Source of the DNA: Aeromicrobium massiliense JC14
GTDB lineage: Bacteria > Actinomycetota > Actinomycetes > Propionibacteriales > Nocardioidaceae
Assembly (NCBI RefSeq): GCF_000312105.1
Contig: NZ_HE978636.1
Span: 692,841-756,840 of the forward strand
Direction: 5' to 3'
Length of the DNA stretch: 64,000 nt
Position 1 is the first letter of the stretch. Each line of letters opens with the position of its first letter. The notes beneath the pieces were generated by a model. The model did no database searches. It saw only the letters and a list, made by a program, of their open reading frames with translations, and had not been told where the DNA came from. The translations under genes were made by a program, and so were the position numbers. Shown here piece after piece: positions 44,235 through 51,993 of the stretch.

Positions 44235-45875
44235 ATGTCGAAGACCCCCTCGACCGAGCACGCCGACGGGGGGCCTCGTGGCCTCGCGTCGTGGTGGTCG
44301 AGTCGCAAGATCCGCACCAAGGTCCTCGTGCCGGCCGTCATCGGCGTCGTCGCCGCGACCGTCCTGGGCACGTACAGCCTGAACGCGCTGTCCGACAGCG
44401 CCGAGACGAGCCAGCGCATCCACGAGGACAACCTCGCCGCGGTCAAGGTCCTCGGCCAGATCAGCGTGACGCGCAAGAGCATCTCGATCAGCGCCCGCGA
44501 CATCCTGCTCGTCGGTGACGGACCCGACCGCCAGGCGGTCCTCGACGAGTACGTCGAGCTGCAGAAGACCTTCGACGCCCAGCTCGACGAGTACCTGGCG
44601 ACGAACCCCACCGCCGCGAACCGCCAGCGCGCCGAGGACGTCCGCGGCACGCTCGCGCAGTACATCGCCGCCGTCGACGAGAAGCTCGGCCCGCTGGCCG
44701 AGGAGCAGGACCTCTCCGGCTGGCTCAAGGTCAACAACGGCGAGGTCGCCACGATCGCCGAGAAGATCAGCTCCGACCTCGGCGAGATCGTCGAGACCGA
44801 GGACGCCGAGGCGTCGTCCGAGGCCGTGGCCTCGCAGGACGCGTACAGGACGGCGCGCGCGACGACCCTGGTCGTGCTGCTCCTGGGTGCGGTCGCCTGC
44901 CTGGGCATCGGCCTGCTGGTCGCCCGCAGCATCGCCGCCGGCGTGAGCCGCGTGCGCAAGGTCGCCGAGGCCCTGGCCGCCGGTGACCTGACCGCCTCGT
45001 CCGGCGTCACCTCGCGCGACGAGGTCGGCGAGATGAGCTCCAGCCTGGACGACGCGACCGCCACGCTGCGCGGTCTCATGAGCCAGGTCACGGCGTCCTC
45101 GGACGCGCTGGCCGCCGCCGCGGAGGAGCTGTCCGCGTCCTCGCAGCAGATCGCCGCCGGTGCCGAGGAGACCTCGGTGCAGGCCGGCCTGGTCTCGGAC
45201 GCGGCCGAGGACGTCAGCCGCAACGTGCAGACCGTGGCCGCGGGCTCGGACGAGATGGGTGCCTCGATCCGCGAGATCGCGCACTCGGCGAACGAGGCCG
45301 CTCGCGTGGCTTCTGAGGCCGTCCGCACCGTCGAGACCACCAACCAGACCGTCGCCAAGCTGGGCGAGTCCAGCCAGGAGATCGGCAACGTCGTCAAGGT
45401 GATCACCTCGATCGCCGAGCAGACCAACCTGCTGGCGCTCAACGCGACGATCGAGGCCGCTCGCGCCGGCGAGGCCGGCAAGGGCTTCGCGGTCGTGGCC
45501 AACGAGGTCAAGGAGCTCGCCCAGGAGACGGCGCGCGCCACCGAGGACATCGCCCGTCGCGTGGACGCCATCCAGAACGACACCGGCGGCGCGGTCGACG
45601 CGATCGGCCAGATCGCCGAGATCATCACCTCGATCAACGACTACCAGGTGACCATCGCCTCGGCCGTGGAGGAGCAGACCGCCACGACGAACGAGATGAG
45701 CCGCAACGTGTCCGAGGCGTCGGCCGGCTCGGGCCAGATCGCCGACAACATCTCGGGCGTCTCCGAGGCGGCGGCCGGCACCACGCAGGCGCTGTCGCAG
45801 ACCCAGTCCGCGGTGGACGAGGTGGCGCGCATGGCCACCGAGCTGCGCGGCTCGGTCGCCCACTTCCAGGTCTGA
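44235..45875 (+). CDS. Methyl-accepting chemotaxis protein
   Basis: 546 aa. Two membrane helices (about 30-50, [20 protein letters not shown], and 210-230, [23 protein letters not shown]) enclose an extracellular four-helix-bundle sensor (4HB_MCP type). A HAMP domain ([24 protein letters not shown]) and a cytoplasmic signalling hairpin follow; the hairpin tip reads [48 protein letters not shown]. It would relay ligand signals to CheA/CheW, neither of which is in the window. GGAGG precedes ATG 44235; in-frame ATG 44172 lies within the presumed promoter. Confidence 0.95.
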   Translation: MSKTPSTEHADGGPRGLASWWSSRKIRTKVLVPAVIGVVAATVLGTYSLNALSDSAETSQRIHEDNLAAVKVLGQISVTRKSISISARDILLVGDGPDRQAVLDEYVELQKTFDAQLDEYLATNPTAANRQRAEDVRGTLAQYIAAVDEKLGPLAEEQDLSGWLKVNNGEVATIAEKISSDLGEIVETEDAEASSEAVASQDAYRTARATTLVVLLLGAVACLGIGLLVARSIAAGVSRVRKVAEALAAGDLTASSGVTSRDEVGEMSSSLDDATATLRGLMSQVTASSDALAAAAEELSASSQQIAAGAEETSVQAGLVSDAAEDVSRNVQTVAAGSDEMGASIREIAHSANEAARVASEAVRTVETTNQTVAKLGESSQEIGNVVKVITSIAEQTNLLALNATIEAARAGEAGKGFAVVANEVKELAQETARATEDIARRVDAIQNDTGGAVDAIGQIAEIITSINDYQVTIASAVEEQTATTNEMSRNVSEASAGSGQIADNISGVSEAAAGTTQALSQTQSAVDEVARMATELRGSVAHFQV

Positions 45876-45880
45876 CCCGC

Positions 45881-45916
45881 ACGAGGGGGCCCGTCGCGTG
45901 CGACGGGCCCCCTCGT
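45881..45916 (+). terminator. Terminator after the chemoreceptor gene
   Basis: A perfect 16-bp stem (45881-45896 with 45901-45916; GAGGGGGCCCGTCG core) and a CGTG loop, 5 nt after the stop. The following 114 nt to the next gene hold no recognised element except a CACGAT box at 46019-46024. Confidence 0.85.
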
Positions 45917-46030
45917 CGCGTCCGGACGCTGGCGGGTCCCCCTGCGGGCCCGCAGTCCGGCCCGCGCGCTTCCCGCCGATCCGGTCCGCAGCCCTGGAGG
46001 CAGCGTCCCGGCGGGCCGCACGATCGACGC

Positions 46031-46411
46031 ATGACGCATGGCGCGGCGTCCGCCGCTCACGAGCTCGGGGTGTCGCTCGTCGACGTGCAGCAGATGATCT
46101 GCCGTCGCGAGCTGTACGCGTGCGTCTCGGGCGGACGTCTGGAGGTGCCGCCCTGGCAGCTGGTGCGCACGCCGGGCGAGCCGGACGCGCACGTGCTCCC
46201 GCACCTGGGCCGCGTGCTCGCCGTGCTGCCGCGAGAGGTGCATCCCTTCGTCGTCCGGGCGTTCTTCCTGCGCGAGCTCGTGGGGGTCGGCGCGGAGGGC
46301 GTCCCGCTCGCGGTGCGCGACTGGCTGGCGCAGGGCGGGGCGCCGGGGGCGGTCGAGGCGGTCGCCGTCCTGCGCTTCGGCGCGGGTCCCGCCCTGCGTC
46401 GCTCGCGCTAG
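46031..46411 (+). CDS. Antitoxin-like DNA-binding protein (possible MbcA/ParS type), orphan
   Basis: 126 aa. Residues about 5-45 (AAHELGVSLVDVQQMICRRELYACVSGGRLEVPPWQLV) look like a short helix-turn-helix/excisionase-like module ending in a PxWQ segment. Residues 55-115 (HLGRVLAVLPREVHPFVVRAFFLREL, PLAVRDWLAQGG, AVEAVAVL) resemble the toxin-binding domain of Xre/MbcA/ParS antitoxins, where a promoter-strength cue on DNA is followed by such a helical domain. No toxin (RES domain) gene is adjacent. The assignment rests on pattern only. CACGAT 6 nt before the ATG suggests a leaderless start. Its stop overlaps the convergent hydrolase stop (CTAG). Confidence 0.5.
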   Translation: MTHGAASAAHELGVSLVDVQQMICRRELYACVSGGRLEVPPWQLVRTPGEPDAHVLPHLGRVLAVLPREVHPFVVRAFFLRELVGVGAEGVPLAVRDWLAQGGAPGAVEAVAVLRFGAGPALRRSR

Positions 46412-47307
46412 ACCGGCGCGACCTCGCGCAGCCAGCCGAGCAGCGCGGCGTTGACCTCGTCGGGACGCTCCTGCTGCACCCAGTGCCCGGCGCCGTCGAG
46501 CACGACGCTGGCCCGCAGGTCGGTGACCCACCCGTCCATGCCCTGCGCCGGCATGAACAGGGCGACCGGGTCGCGCGACCCGGTCAGGAAGAACGCCGGC
46601 TGCGTCACCTTCCGGTCGGTCCAGTCGCGGGTGAGCTCGGCGTTGCGGTCGAGGTTGCGGTAGTACGACAGGCCCCCCGCGAACCCGGTGCGCTCGAACG
46701 CCTCGACGTAGACGGCCAGGTCGTCCTCGGTCATCCAGCGCGGGCGGCGGACGTCCTCGCCCTCGCGGCTCGCCCAGTCCGCACCCCACACCTCGCTGGT
46801 GCTGAGCGTGCGGCGCACGTCGGCCTCGAGCACCGGCTCGGCGACGCCCGGCTCCTGGAACCAGAGCATGTAGAAGTCCTCGCCGATGCGGTGTCGGAAG
46901 ACCTCGGTGGGCACCGAGCGGGTCGGCGGCGTGAACGGCACGCTGAGCCCGGCGACGGCGCGGACGCGCTCGGGTTGGCCGGCGGCGAGCAGCCACACGA
47001 CGTTGGCGCCCCAGTCGTGGCCCACGAAGATCGCGGACTCCTCGCCGACGTCGTCCAGGTACCCGGTCAGGTCACGACCCAGCGTGAGGGCGTCGTACCC
47101 CTCGGGGCCGGGCGGCACGTCCGAGCGGCCGTACCCGCGCATGTCGGGCACCGCGACCCGGTACCCGGCGGCGACGAGGGCGGGCACCTGGTGGCGCCAG
47201 GAGTACCCCAGCTCGGGGAACCCGTGGACGAGGACGACCAGGGGTCCCTCGCCCTCCTCGAGGACGGACAGCTCGATGCCGTTGGTGGCGACCCGGCGCA
47301 CGGTCAT
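46408..47307 (-). CDS. Alpha/beta hydrolase, epoxide-hydrolase-like
   Basis: 299 aa. HGFPE (29-33) forms the oxyanion hole, the nucleophile is Asp98 in VGHDWGA, and the late GAGHWVQQERP supplies the catalytic His. An Asp nucleophile in GHDWG plus HGFP and a cap with two Tyr-rich helices (DFYMLWFQEPG, GGLSYYRN) is typical of soluble epoxide hydrolases; haloalkane dehalogenases share the Asp. GAGAGGGG precedes ATG 47307. Monocistronic or with the small gene upstream (43-nt gap). Confidence 0.88.
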   Translation of the reverse strand: MTVRRVATNGIELSVLEEGEGPLVVLVHGFPELGYSWRHQVPALVAAGYRVAVPDMRGYGRSDVPPGPEGYDALTLGRDLTGYLDDVGEESAIFVGHDWGANVVWLLAAGQPERVRAVAGLSVPFTPPTRSVPTEVFRHRIGEDFYMLWFQEPGVAEPVLEADVRRTLSTSEVWGADWASREGEDVRRPRWMTEDDLAVYVEAFERTGFAGGLSYYRNLDRNAELTRDWTDRKVTQPAFFLTGSRDPVALFMPAQGMDGWVTDLRASVVLDGAGHWVQQERPDEVNAALLGWLREVAPV

Positions 47308-47350
47308 GGGGACCCCTCTCGCAGGCCGCCCAGTGTGCCGGGCCGGCGGG

Positions 47351-47623
47351 TCAGGCGGTGGCTGCGCCCTTGGCCGGGAAGTACAGCACCTGGATGCAGT
47401 CGCGACAGGCCTGCGGGTTCACCGCGGTGAAGCCCTGGTCGTAGAAGACCTTCCACTCGATCGCGGCCATGCCGCAGGCGGTGGTGGGCGACCCGACCTC
47501 GCGGGCGTGGAAGGTGCCGTACGGCCCCCACCCGCCCGGGACCTGGCGGCGGTGCGGCGACGACGCGAAGTAGCGCGACGCGATGGTGGGACGAGCGGTG
47601 CGGGACGACAGGGCCACGGCCAT
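47351..47623 (-). CDS. Small Cys-containing protein of unknown function
   Basis: 90 aa. A GAGGGGAAG box precedes ATG 47623. Residues 40-80 hold TTACGMAAIEWKVFYDQGF and NPQACRDCIQVLY; the C-x(n)-C-x2-C spacing could bind zinc. Similar small actinobacterial proteins exist but I cannot assign a family. It is divergent from a TetR gene, with operator-like repeats between them, and reads toward the hydrolase gene. Confidence 0.6.
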   Translation of the reverse strand: MAVALSSRTARPTIASRYFASSPHRRQVPGGWGPYGTFHAREVGSPTTACGMAAIEWKVFYDQGFTAVNPQACRDCIQVLYFPAKGAATA

Positions 47624-47644
47624 CGGAGCTTCCCCTCAAGTAGG

Positions 47645-47675
47645 ACTGAGTGTCACAGCACGACACTGAGTGTCA
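47645..47675. promoter_or_regulatory. Operator-like repeats between the small Cys protein and TetR genes
   Basis: ACTGAGTGTCA occurs twice, at 47645-47655 and 47665-47675, 20 bp apart on one face of the helix. The second copy is part of a perfect palindrome GACACT-G-AGTGTC (47662-47674). Likely binding sites of the adjacent TetR protein. Confidence 0.55.
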
Positions 47676-47742
47676 TTACGGCAGTGTTACGTGTGTCTCA
47701 GGTCTCGTCAAGCCGAGCGTCGGAATCCGTCACGATGGACAG

Positions 47743-48393
47743 ATGAGCACCGACGCGCGCGACCGCATCGTCCAGGCGGCGATGGAGCTGTTCGCGGCCC
47801 ACGGGTACGCCGAGACGAGCGTCGAGGACATCGCCACGGCCGCCCAGGTCAGCCGGTCGACGTTCTTCCGCTACTTCGGCTCCAAGGAGTCCGTGGTCTT
47901 CCCCGACCACGACGAGATGCTGGCCGACGTCCGGCGCCGGCTGGACGCGTCCACCCAGCGCTCGGCCCTCGACGCCGTGAGCGCGGCGATCACGACGGTG
48001 CTGGTGCACTACGTGAGCGAGGGCGAGCACGCGCGCCGGCGGTACCGGCTGACCAGCTCGATCCAGGCGCTGCGCGAGCGCGAGATCGCCATGGTGGCCC
48101 GCTACCAGCGCCTGTTCCGTCAGTACCTGACGCGCTACGACGTGACGTCGGACGGCTCGCCGCTGCGGGCCGAGCTCATGGCCGCCGCCGTCGTGTCGGC
48201 GCACAACCACGTGCTGCGGCGCTGGCTGCGCGGCGAGTGCGACGAGCCGATGATCGAGATCGACCAGGCGCTCCAGCTGGTGGCCGAGGTGTTCGTCGTG
48301 CAGGACGGGGCACCGCAGGGCGTCCTGGTGATCGAGGCCGGACGCTCGCTGGCCGACGTGCTGCCGGCGCTGCGGGCCGCGGTCCAGGGCTGA
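47743..48393 (+). CDS. TetR-family transcriptional regulator
   Basis: 216 aa. N-terminal TetR helix-turn-helix: RDRIVQAAMELFAAHGYAETSVEDIATAAQVSRSTFFRYFGSKESVVF. The C-terminal ligand domain is helical and variable, with the C-terminal pattern of the TetR_C17/MftR-like group uncertain. CACGAT lies 6 nt before ATG 47743 and no ribosome binding site is seen, suggesting a leaderless message. It probably represses itself and the divergent small gene through the repeats at 47645-47675. Confidence 0.92.
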   Translation: MSTDARDRIVQAAMELFAAHGYAETSVEDIATAAQVSRSTFFRYFGSKESVVFPDHDEMLADVRRRLDASTQRSALDAVSAAITTVLVHYVSEGEHARRRYRLTSSIQALREREIAMVARYQRLFRQYLTRYDVTSDGSPLRAELMAAAVVSAHNHVLRRWLRGECDEPMIEIDQALQLVAEVFVVQDGAPQGVLVIEAGRSLADVLPALRAAVQG

Positions 48394-48417
48394 GCCGGTC
48401 CCGGCGCCGGACGCAGA

Positions 48418-48454
48418 AGAGCCGCGGCCGATCCGGTGGATCGACCGCGGCTCT
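48418..48454. terminator. Bidirectional terminator between TetR and WhiB genes
   Basis: A 17-bp stem with one mismatch (48418-48434 with 48438-48454; AGAGCCGCGGCCGATCC) between the convergent genes. Confidence 0.8.
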
Positions 48455-48504
48455 CGCACGACTCGCCGCGAGCCCCCCTGATGCCCGCGACGGGCCGGGC
48501 GGGT

Positions 48505-48801
48505 TCAGGAAGCGAGCGGCTGGGCCTTGCGTCCGGCGAGGATCTCGGCCCGCTCGTTGACGGTGAGACCGCCCCACACGCCGTACGGCTCCTGGACCGA
48601 GAGCGCGTGCTCGCGGCACTCCTGGATCACCGGGCAGGTGGCGCAGAAGGACTTGGCCTTCGCCTCACGGGCGGCGCGGCGCGGGCCGCGCTCGAACTCC
48701 GGCGAGAAGAAGGTGTCGGGGTCCGCGTTGTTGCAGGCCCCCTCGTACTGCCACTCGTACGTCTCGATGAGCGGCATCGGCAGTCGGTTCACGTTGACCA
48801 T
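48505..48801 (-). CDS. WhiB-family iron-sulfur transcription factor
   Basis: 98 aa. Four cluster ligands, Cys23, Cys53, Cys56 and Cys62 (C-x29-C-x2-C-x5-C), then the GVWGG turn (74-78) and a basic tail AGRKA. The flanks ETYEWQYEGAC and REHALSVQEPYGVWGGL are most like WhiB3/WhiD among the paralogues. Such proteins sense oxygen, NO or redox state and act with the principal sigma factor. I prefer ATG 48801 (GAGGA 7 nt upstream) to the in-frame ATG at 48846. Repeated AAAACCTGTTCA sites lie just upstream. Confidence 0.93.
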   Translation of the reverse strand: MVNVNRLPMPLIETYEWQYEGACNNADPDTFFSPEFERGPRRAAREAKAKSFCATCPVIQECREHALSVQEPYGVWGGLTVNERAEILAGRKAQPLAS

Positions 48802-48843
48802 GGCGTCCTCTTCCCCCAGGGGGCGCCCGATCGACGCCCGCTC

Positions 48844-48924
48844 CAAAACCTGTTCAGAACTTACTCAAAACCTGTTCACGAGCGCAAGGGGCGTGAATAG
48901 GTTTCTTGCGCAGAACTTGTTCAC
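48844..48924. repeat. Cluster of AAAACCTGTTCA repeats upstream of whiB
   Basis: CAAAACCTGTTCA at 48844-48856 and 48866-48878 (22 bp apart), an inverted copy with one mismatch at 48892-48904 (complement GAAACCTATTCAC), and a looser copy, CAGAACTTGTTCA, at 48911-48923. They fill the divergent gap between whiB and the crotonase gene, are AT-richer than their surroundings, and look like an array for one regulator. Confidence 0.55.
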
Positions 48925-48976
48925 CCGAGCCGGACCCCTGGAATCCCGGGGATGGACGCGTGAACTTACCGCCGGG

Positions 48977-48982
48977 TAACCT
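48977..48982 (+). promoter_or_regulatory. Leaderless-type promoter of the crotonase gene
   Basis: TAACCT, six bases before ATG 48989; a TGGACG at 48953-48958 lies 18 nt upstream as a possible -35. Confidence 0.5.
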
Positions 48983-48988
48983 GCGGGC

Positions 48989-49789
48989 ATGACCGAGTCA
49001 CGCGTCCAGGTGGAGCTCTCCGGACCGATCGCCCACGTCCGTCTCAACCGTCCCGACAAGCTCAACGGGTTCGACCTCGAGCTGATCGGCGAGCTGATCG
49101 CGGCCGGCCGCCGGATCGCCGCCGACCGCGACGTCCGGGTCGTCGTGCTCAGCGGCAACGGGCGCTCCTTCTGCGCCGGCCTGGACTTCGCCGCGGCGTT
49201 CAAGGACAAGAAGCGGGTCGCCCGCATGTTCTTCGCCGGGCCGCGGCGGGCCAACGACTTCCAGCGGGTCAACGAGGTCTGGCGCTCGCTGCCGGTGCCC
49301 GTCATCGCGGTCGTGCACGGCCACTGCTTCGGTGCGGGCCTGCAGCTGGCGGCGAACGCCGACTTCCGGTTCACCACGCCGGACGCGAAGTGGTCCATCC
49401 TCGAGGCCAAGTGGGGCCTGGTGCCCGACATGGGCGGCACCGTGCCGTTCAGCGAGCTGCTGCGCACCGACGTGCTCATGCGCCTGGCGCTCACCGGTGA
49501 CGTGTTCAGCGGCCAGGAGGCCGGCGAGCTCGGGCTGGCCACCGGCGTCAGCGACGACCCGCACGCCGAGGCCCTGGCCCTGGCCGAGCGGATCATCGCG
49601 CGGTCGCCCGACTCCGTCGCCGCGACCAAGCGGCTGGTCCTGCAGACGCGGCGCGGCAGCGTCCGCGAGGCGTTCCGGCTCGAGCGCCGGCTCCAGTCGC
49701 GGATGTTCAAGTCGCCGAACACGGCCATCGCGCGCAAGGCCGGCAGCGCCGGCACCGAGCCCGAGTTCGGCCCGCGCACCGTCGACTGA
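48989..49789 (+). CDS. Enoyl-CoA hydratase/isomerase-family protein
   Basis: 266 aa. Crotonase fold with VQVELSGPIAHVRLNRPDKLNGFDLELI, FCAGLDFAAAF, then HGHCFGAGLQLAANADFRFTTPDAKWSILEAKWGLVPDMGGT. The GAGLQLA segment supplies the oxyanion hole. Asp in VPDMGG and an acidic residue nearby suggest an isomerase-type active site (dienoyl-CoA isomerase-like). The gene lies 30 nt before a PfkB kinase gene with its own presumed promoter. The message appears leaderless. Confidence 0.88.
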   Translation: MTESRVQVELSGPIAHVRLNRPDKLNGFDLELIGELIAAGRRIAADRDVRVVVLSGNGRSFCAGLDFAAAFKDKKRVARMFFAGPRRANDFQRVNEVWRSLPVPVIAVVHGHCFGAGLQLAANADFRFTTPDAKWSILEAKWGLVPDMGGTVPFSELLRTDVLMRLALTGDVFSGQEAGELGLATGVSDDPHAEALALAERIIARSPDSVAATKRLVLQTRRGSVREAFRLERRLQSRMFKSPNTAIARKAGSAGTEPEFGPRTVD

Positions 49790-49806
49790 GCGGTCCCGGC
49801 GCTCCG

Positions 49807-49812
49807 TAGGGT
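49807..49812 (+). promoter_or_regulatory. Leaderless-type -10 box of the PfkB gene
   Basis: TAGGGT, seven bases before ATG 49820. Confidence 0.45.
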
Positions 49813-49819
49813 GAGCGCC

Positions 49820-50725
49820 ATGATGACGGTCGTCGGCGAGGCCCTGGTGGACGTCCTGGTGCGGCCCGACGGGTCGCGGTCCGAGCGGCCCGGCGGCGGG
49901 CCGGCGAACGTGGCGCTGGCGCTGGCGCGGCTCGACCACTCGGTCACGTTGCTCACCACCCTGGGCGACGACGACCGCGGCCACCGGGTCGCCGAGCACC
50001 TGCGGGCGTCCGGCGTGCGGGTCGAGGCGGCGCCGGCGGCACGCACCTCCACCGCGACCGCGACGCTCGACGCGTCCGGCTCGGCGTCCTACGCCTTCGA
50101 CGTGTCGTGGGACCCCGGCCGGCTGGCGCTCCCCCGGGGAGGGCTGCTGCACGTCGGCTCGCTCGGCGCGTTCCTGGAGCCGGGTGCGGACGCCGTCGAG
50201 CGGCTCGTGCTCGCCGCGCGCGGTGCCGCCGTCGTCTCGCTCGACCCCAACCTGCGTCCGTCGCTGCTGGCGGACCGGGCCGCCGTCGTAGCAAGACTGG
50301 AGCGGCTGGTCGCCCTGGCCGACGTCGTGAAGGCCAGCGACGAGGACCTGCGCTGGGCCTACCCGGGCGACGATCCCGAGGACGCCGCTCGCGCCTGGCT
50401 GGCACTCGGCCCCCGCCTGGTGGTCGTGACGGCCGGCGGCGAGGGGGCCGTGGCGCTCACCGCCGACGTCCGCGTGGAGCTGCGCGCGCCGGAGACGACC
50501 GTGGTCGACACCGTCGGGGCCGGCGACACGTTCATGGCCGGGCTGCTCTCGCGCCTGGACGACGAGGGGCTGCTCGACCCCGACGACCGCGACCGGCTGG
50601 CCGCGCTGGACCCGGCGACGCTGCAGCGGGTGCTGGGCACGGCCGTCCGCGCCGCTGCCGTGGTGGTCGGCCGCGAGGGTGCCGACCCGCCGCGCCGCGA
50701 GGAGCTGGGGCCCGCCCTAGGGTGA
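49820..50725 (+). CDS. PfkB-family carbohydrate kinase
   Basis: 301 aa. Ribokinase/fructokinase fold: VVGEALVDVLVRPDGSRSERPGGGPANVALALARLDHSVTLLTTLGDDDRGHRVAEHL is PfkB signature 1. The C-terminal VVDTVGAGDTFMAGLLSRL holds the GAGD catalytic Asp (signature 2). Likely fructokinase- or ribokinase-like; the sugar cannot be read out. I chose ATG 49820 over GTG 49811 because TAGGGT lies 7 nt upstream of it, as in leaderless genes of this window. Confidence 0.9.
   Translation: MMTVVGEALVDVLVRPDGSRSERPGGGPANVALALARLDHSVTLLTTLGDDDRGHRVAEHLRASGVRVEAAPAARTSTATATLDASGSASYAFDVSWDPGRLALPRGGLLHVGSLGAFLEPGADAVERLVLAARGAAVVSLDPNLRPSLLADRAAVVARLERLVALADVVKASDEDLRWAYPGDDPEDAARAWLALGPRLVVVTAGGEGAVALTADVRVELRAPETTVVDTVGAGDTFMAGLLSRLDDEGLLDPDDRDRLAALDPATLQRVLGTAVRAAAVVVGREGADPPRREELGPALG
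50718..50723 (+). promoter_or_regulatory. Leaderless-type -10 box of the IMPACT-family gene
   Basis: TAGGGT overlapping the PfkB stop codon, six bases before GTG 50730. Confidence 0.45.
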
Positions 50726-50729
50726 CGGC

Positions 50730-51359
50730 GTGCCCGCCCCGACGTCCTACCTGACCATCGCCGGGCCGGCGACGGTCGAGACCGAGGTCAAGCGCTCGCG
50801 GTTCCGCTGCGACGTCGCCCGGGTGGACGACGAGGACGCCGCCCGCGCCCTCGTCGAGGACGCGCGCCGCCGCGGGCACGACGCGCGGCACCACTGCAGC
50901 GCGTGGGTGCTGGGACCGGACTCCCGCGTGCGGCGGATGGACGACGACGGCGAGCCCTCCGGCACGGCGGGAGCGCCGATGCTCGACGTGCTGACCCGCC
51001 GCGGGCTGAGCGACGTCGCCGCCGTCGTCACCCGCTGGTTCGGCGGCACGCTGCTCGGCGCCGGCGGGCTCGTCCGCGCCTACGGCGACGCGGTGGGGCA
51101 GGCGCTGGACGCGGCGGGCACGCGCGAGCGGCACCGCCGCCTGCTCCTGGACGTGGAGGTGCCGGTCGCCGACGCCGGGAAGGTCGAGAACCTGCTGCGG
51201 TCGACGTGGCAGGTGACCGGCGTCGGGTACGGCACCCGCGCGACGCTGACGGTCGCGGTGCCGCCCGGCGACCGCGAGGAGGTGGCGCAGCGCCTGGCGT
51301 CCGTCACGGCCGGACGGGCCCGGGTCGACGACGCCGGCGAGTCCTGGGTGGACGGCTAG
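50730..51359 (+). CDS. YigZ/IMPACT-family protein
   Basis: 209 aa, GTG start. The UPF0029 domain is clear: EVKRSRFRCDVARVDDEDAARALVEDARRRGHDARHHCSAWVLG, DDGEPSGTAGAPMLDVL and VVTRWFGGTLLGAGGLVRAYGDAVGQAL. A C-terminal DUF1949-like ferredoxin-fold half (VPVADAGKVENLLR) follows. The family is widespread and linked to translation control in eukaryotes; the bacterial role is unclear. Its stop is one base before the convergent TetR stop. Confidence 0.92.
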   Translation: MPAPTSYLTIAGPATVETEVKRSRFRCDVARVDDEDAARALVEDARRRGHDARHHCSAWVLGPDSRVRRMDDDGEPSGTAGAPMLDVLTRRGLSDVAAVVTRWFGGTLLGAGGLVRAYGDAVGQALDAAGTRERHRRLLLDVEVPVADAGKVENLLRSTWQVTGVGYGTRATLTVAVPPGDREEVAQRLASVTAGRARVDDAGESWVDG

Positions 51360-51887
51360 CTAGATCGCGCCGTCGAGGCGGCCGAGCACGTCGCGGACGT
51401 GGTCGACCGCGGACTTCTCCGACAGCCCGGTGGTGTCGTCGAAGTACAGCCCGTCGCCGATGAGCTGGATGGTGCGGGCCAAGGACTCGTCGCCCAGGTG
51501 CTCGCGCAGCACCTCGAACCACGACTCGCGCACCTCGGCCAGCGTCTGGCGGGCGCGCGCGTCGTTCTCCTGGGCCACGCGGGCGGTGGCGATGAGCGCG
51601 CGGTCGTAGTCGCTGCCGTTGTCGACCGAGGTCGTCAGGTAGTAGTCGACCGGTCCCTGCGGCGCGGTGCGCATGCGCTGGACGTCGGCGTCGCCCTGCT
51701 CGCGCAGCCGCTCGAGCATGCCGATCAGCAGGTCGTCCTTGCTGTGGAAGTGGTAGAGCAGCCCGCCCTTGGACACGTTCGCGTCGGCGGCGACGGCCTC
51801 GAGCGTGGCCGCGCGGGTGCCGCCCACGACGAGCAGCTTCTCGAACGCGTCGAGCAGCCGGTCACGGGTGCCGCGCTCCTTCGCCAT
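51360..51887 (-). CDS. TetR-family repressor of the adjacent MFS gene
   Basis: 175 aa. N-terminal helix-turn-helix GTRDRLLDAFEKLLVVGGTRAATLEAVAADANVSKGGLLYHFHSKDDLLIGML; the C-terminus resembles TetR_C_6-like multidrug regulators. It is divergent from an MFS exporter and a perfect 22-bp palindrome lies between them. TACAGT six bases before the ATG suggests a leaderless message and partial autoregulation. Confidence 0.93.
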   Translation of the reverse strand: MAKERGTRDRLLDAFEKLLVVGGTRAATLEAVAADANVSKGGLLYHFHSKDDLLIGMLERLREQGDADVQRMRTAPQGPVDYYLTTSVDNGSDYDRALIATARVAQENDARARQTLAEVRESWFEVLREHLGDESLARTIQLIGDGLYFDDTTGLSEKSAVDHVRDVLGRLDGAI

Positions 51888-51893
51888 GCGCCG

Positions 51894-51899
51894 ACTGTA
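51894..51899 (-). promoter_or_regulatory. Leaderless-type -10 box of the TetR gene
   Basis: TACAGT on the minus strand, six bases before ATG 51887. Confidence 0.45.
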
Positions 51900-51926
51900 G
51901 CGCCGCGAACGTCACACTCCGCGGGC

Positions 51927-51956
51927 TTGGTCGCTGTACCGTCCGGACGGTACAGT
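51927..51956 (+). promoter_or_regulatory. MFS promoter with embedded TetR operator
   Basis: TTGGTC (51927-51932), 18 nt, then TACAGT (51951-51956). A perfect palindrome at 51934-51955, core TACCGTCCGGACGGTA, fills the space between -35 and -10, so the bound repressor would block RNA polymerase. Confidence 0.75.
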
Positions 51957-51993
51957 AGAGAGGTTGTCACCCGCCCCGAGAGGAGGACCCCTC

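Noticed and set aside
45955-45980. GCCGAT at 45975-45980 before the antitoxin-like gene as a fifth flagellar promoter.
   Set aside because: No CTCA at the required 16-nt distance; the sequence there is GTCC.
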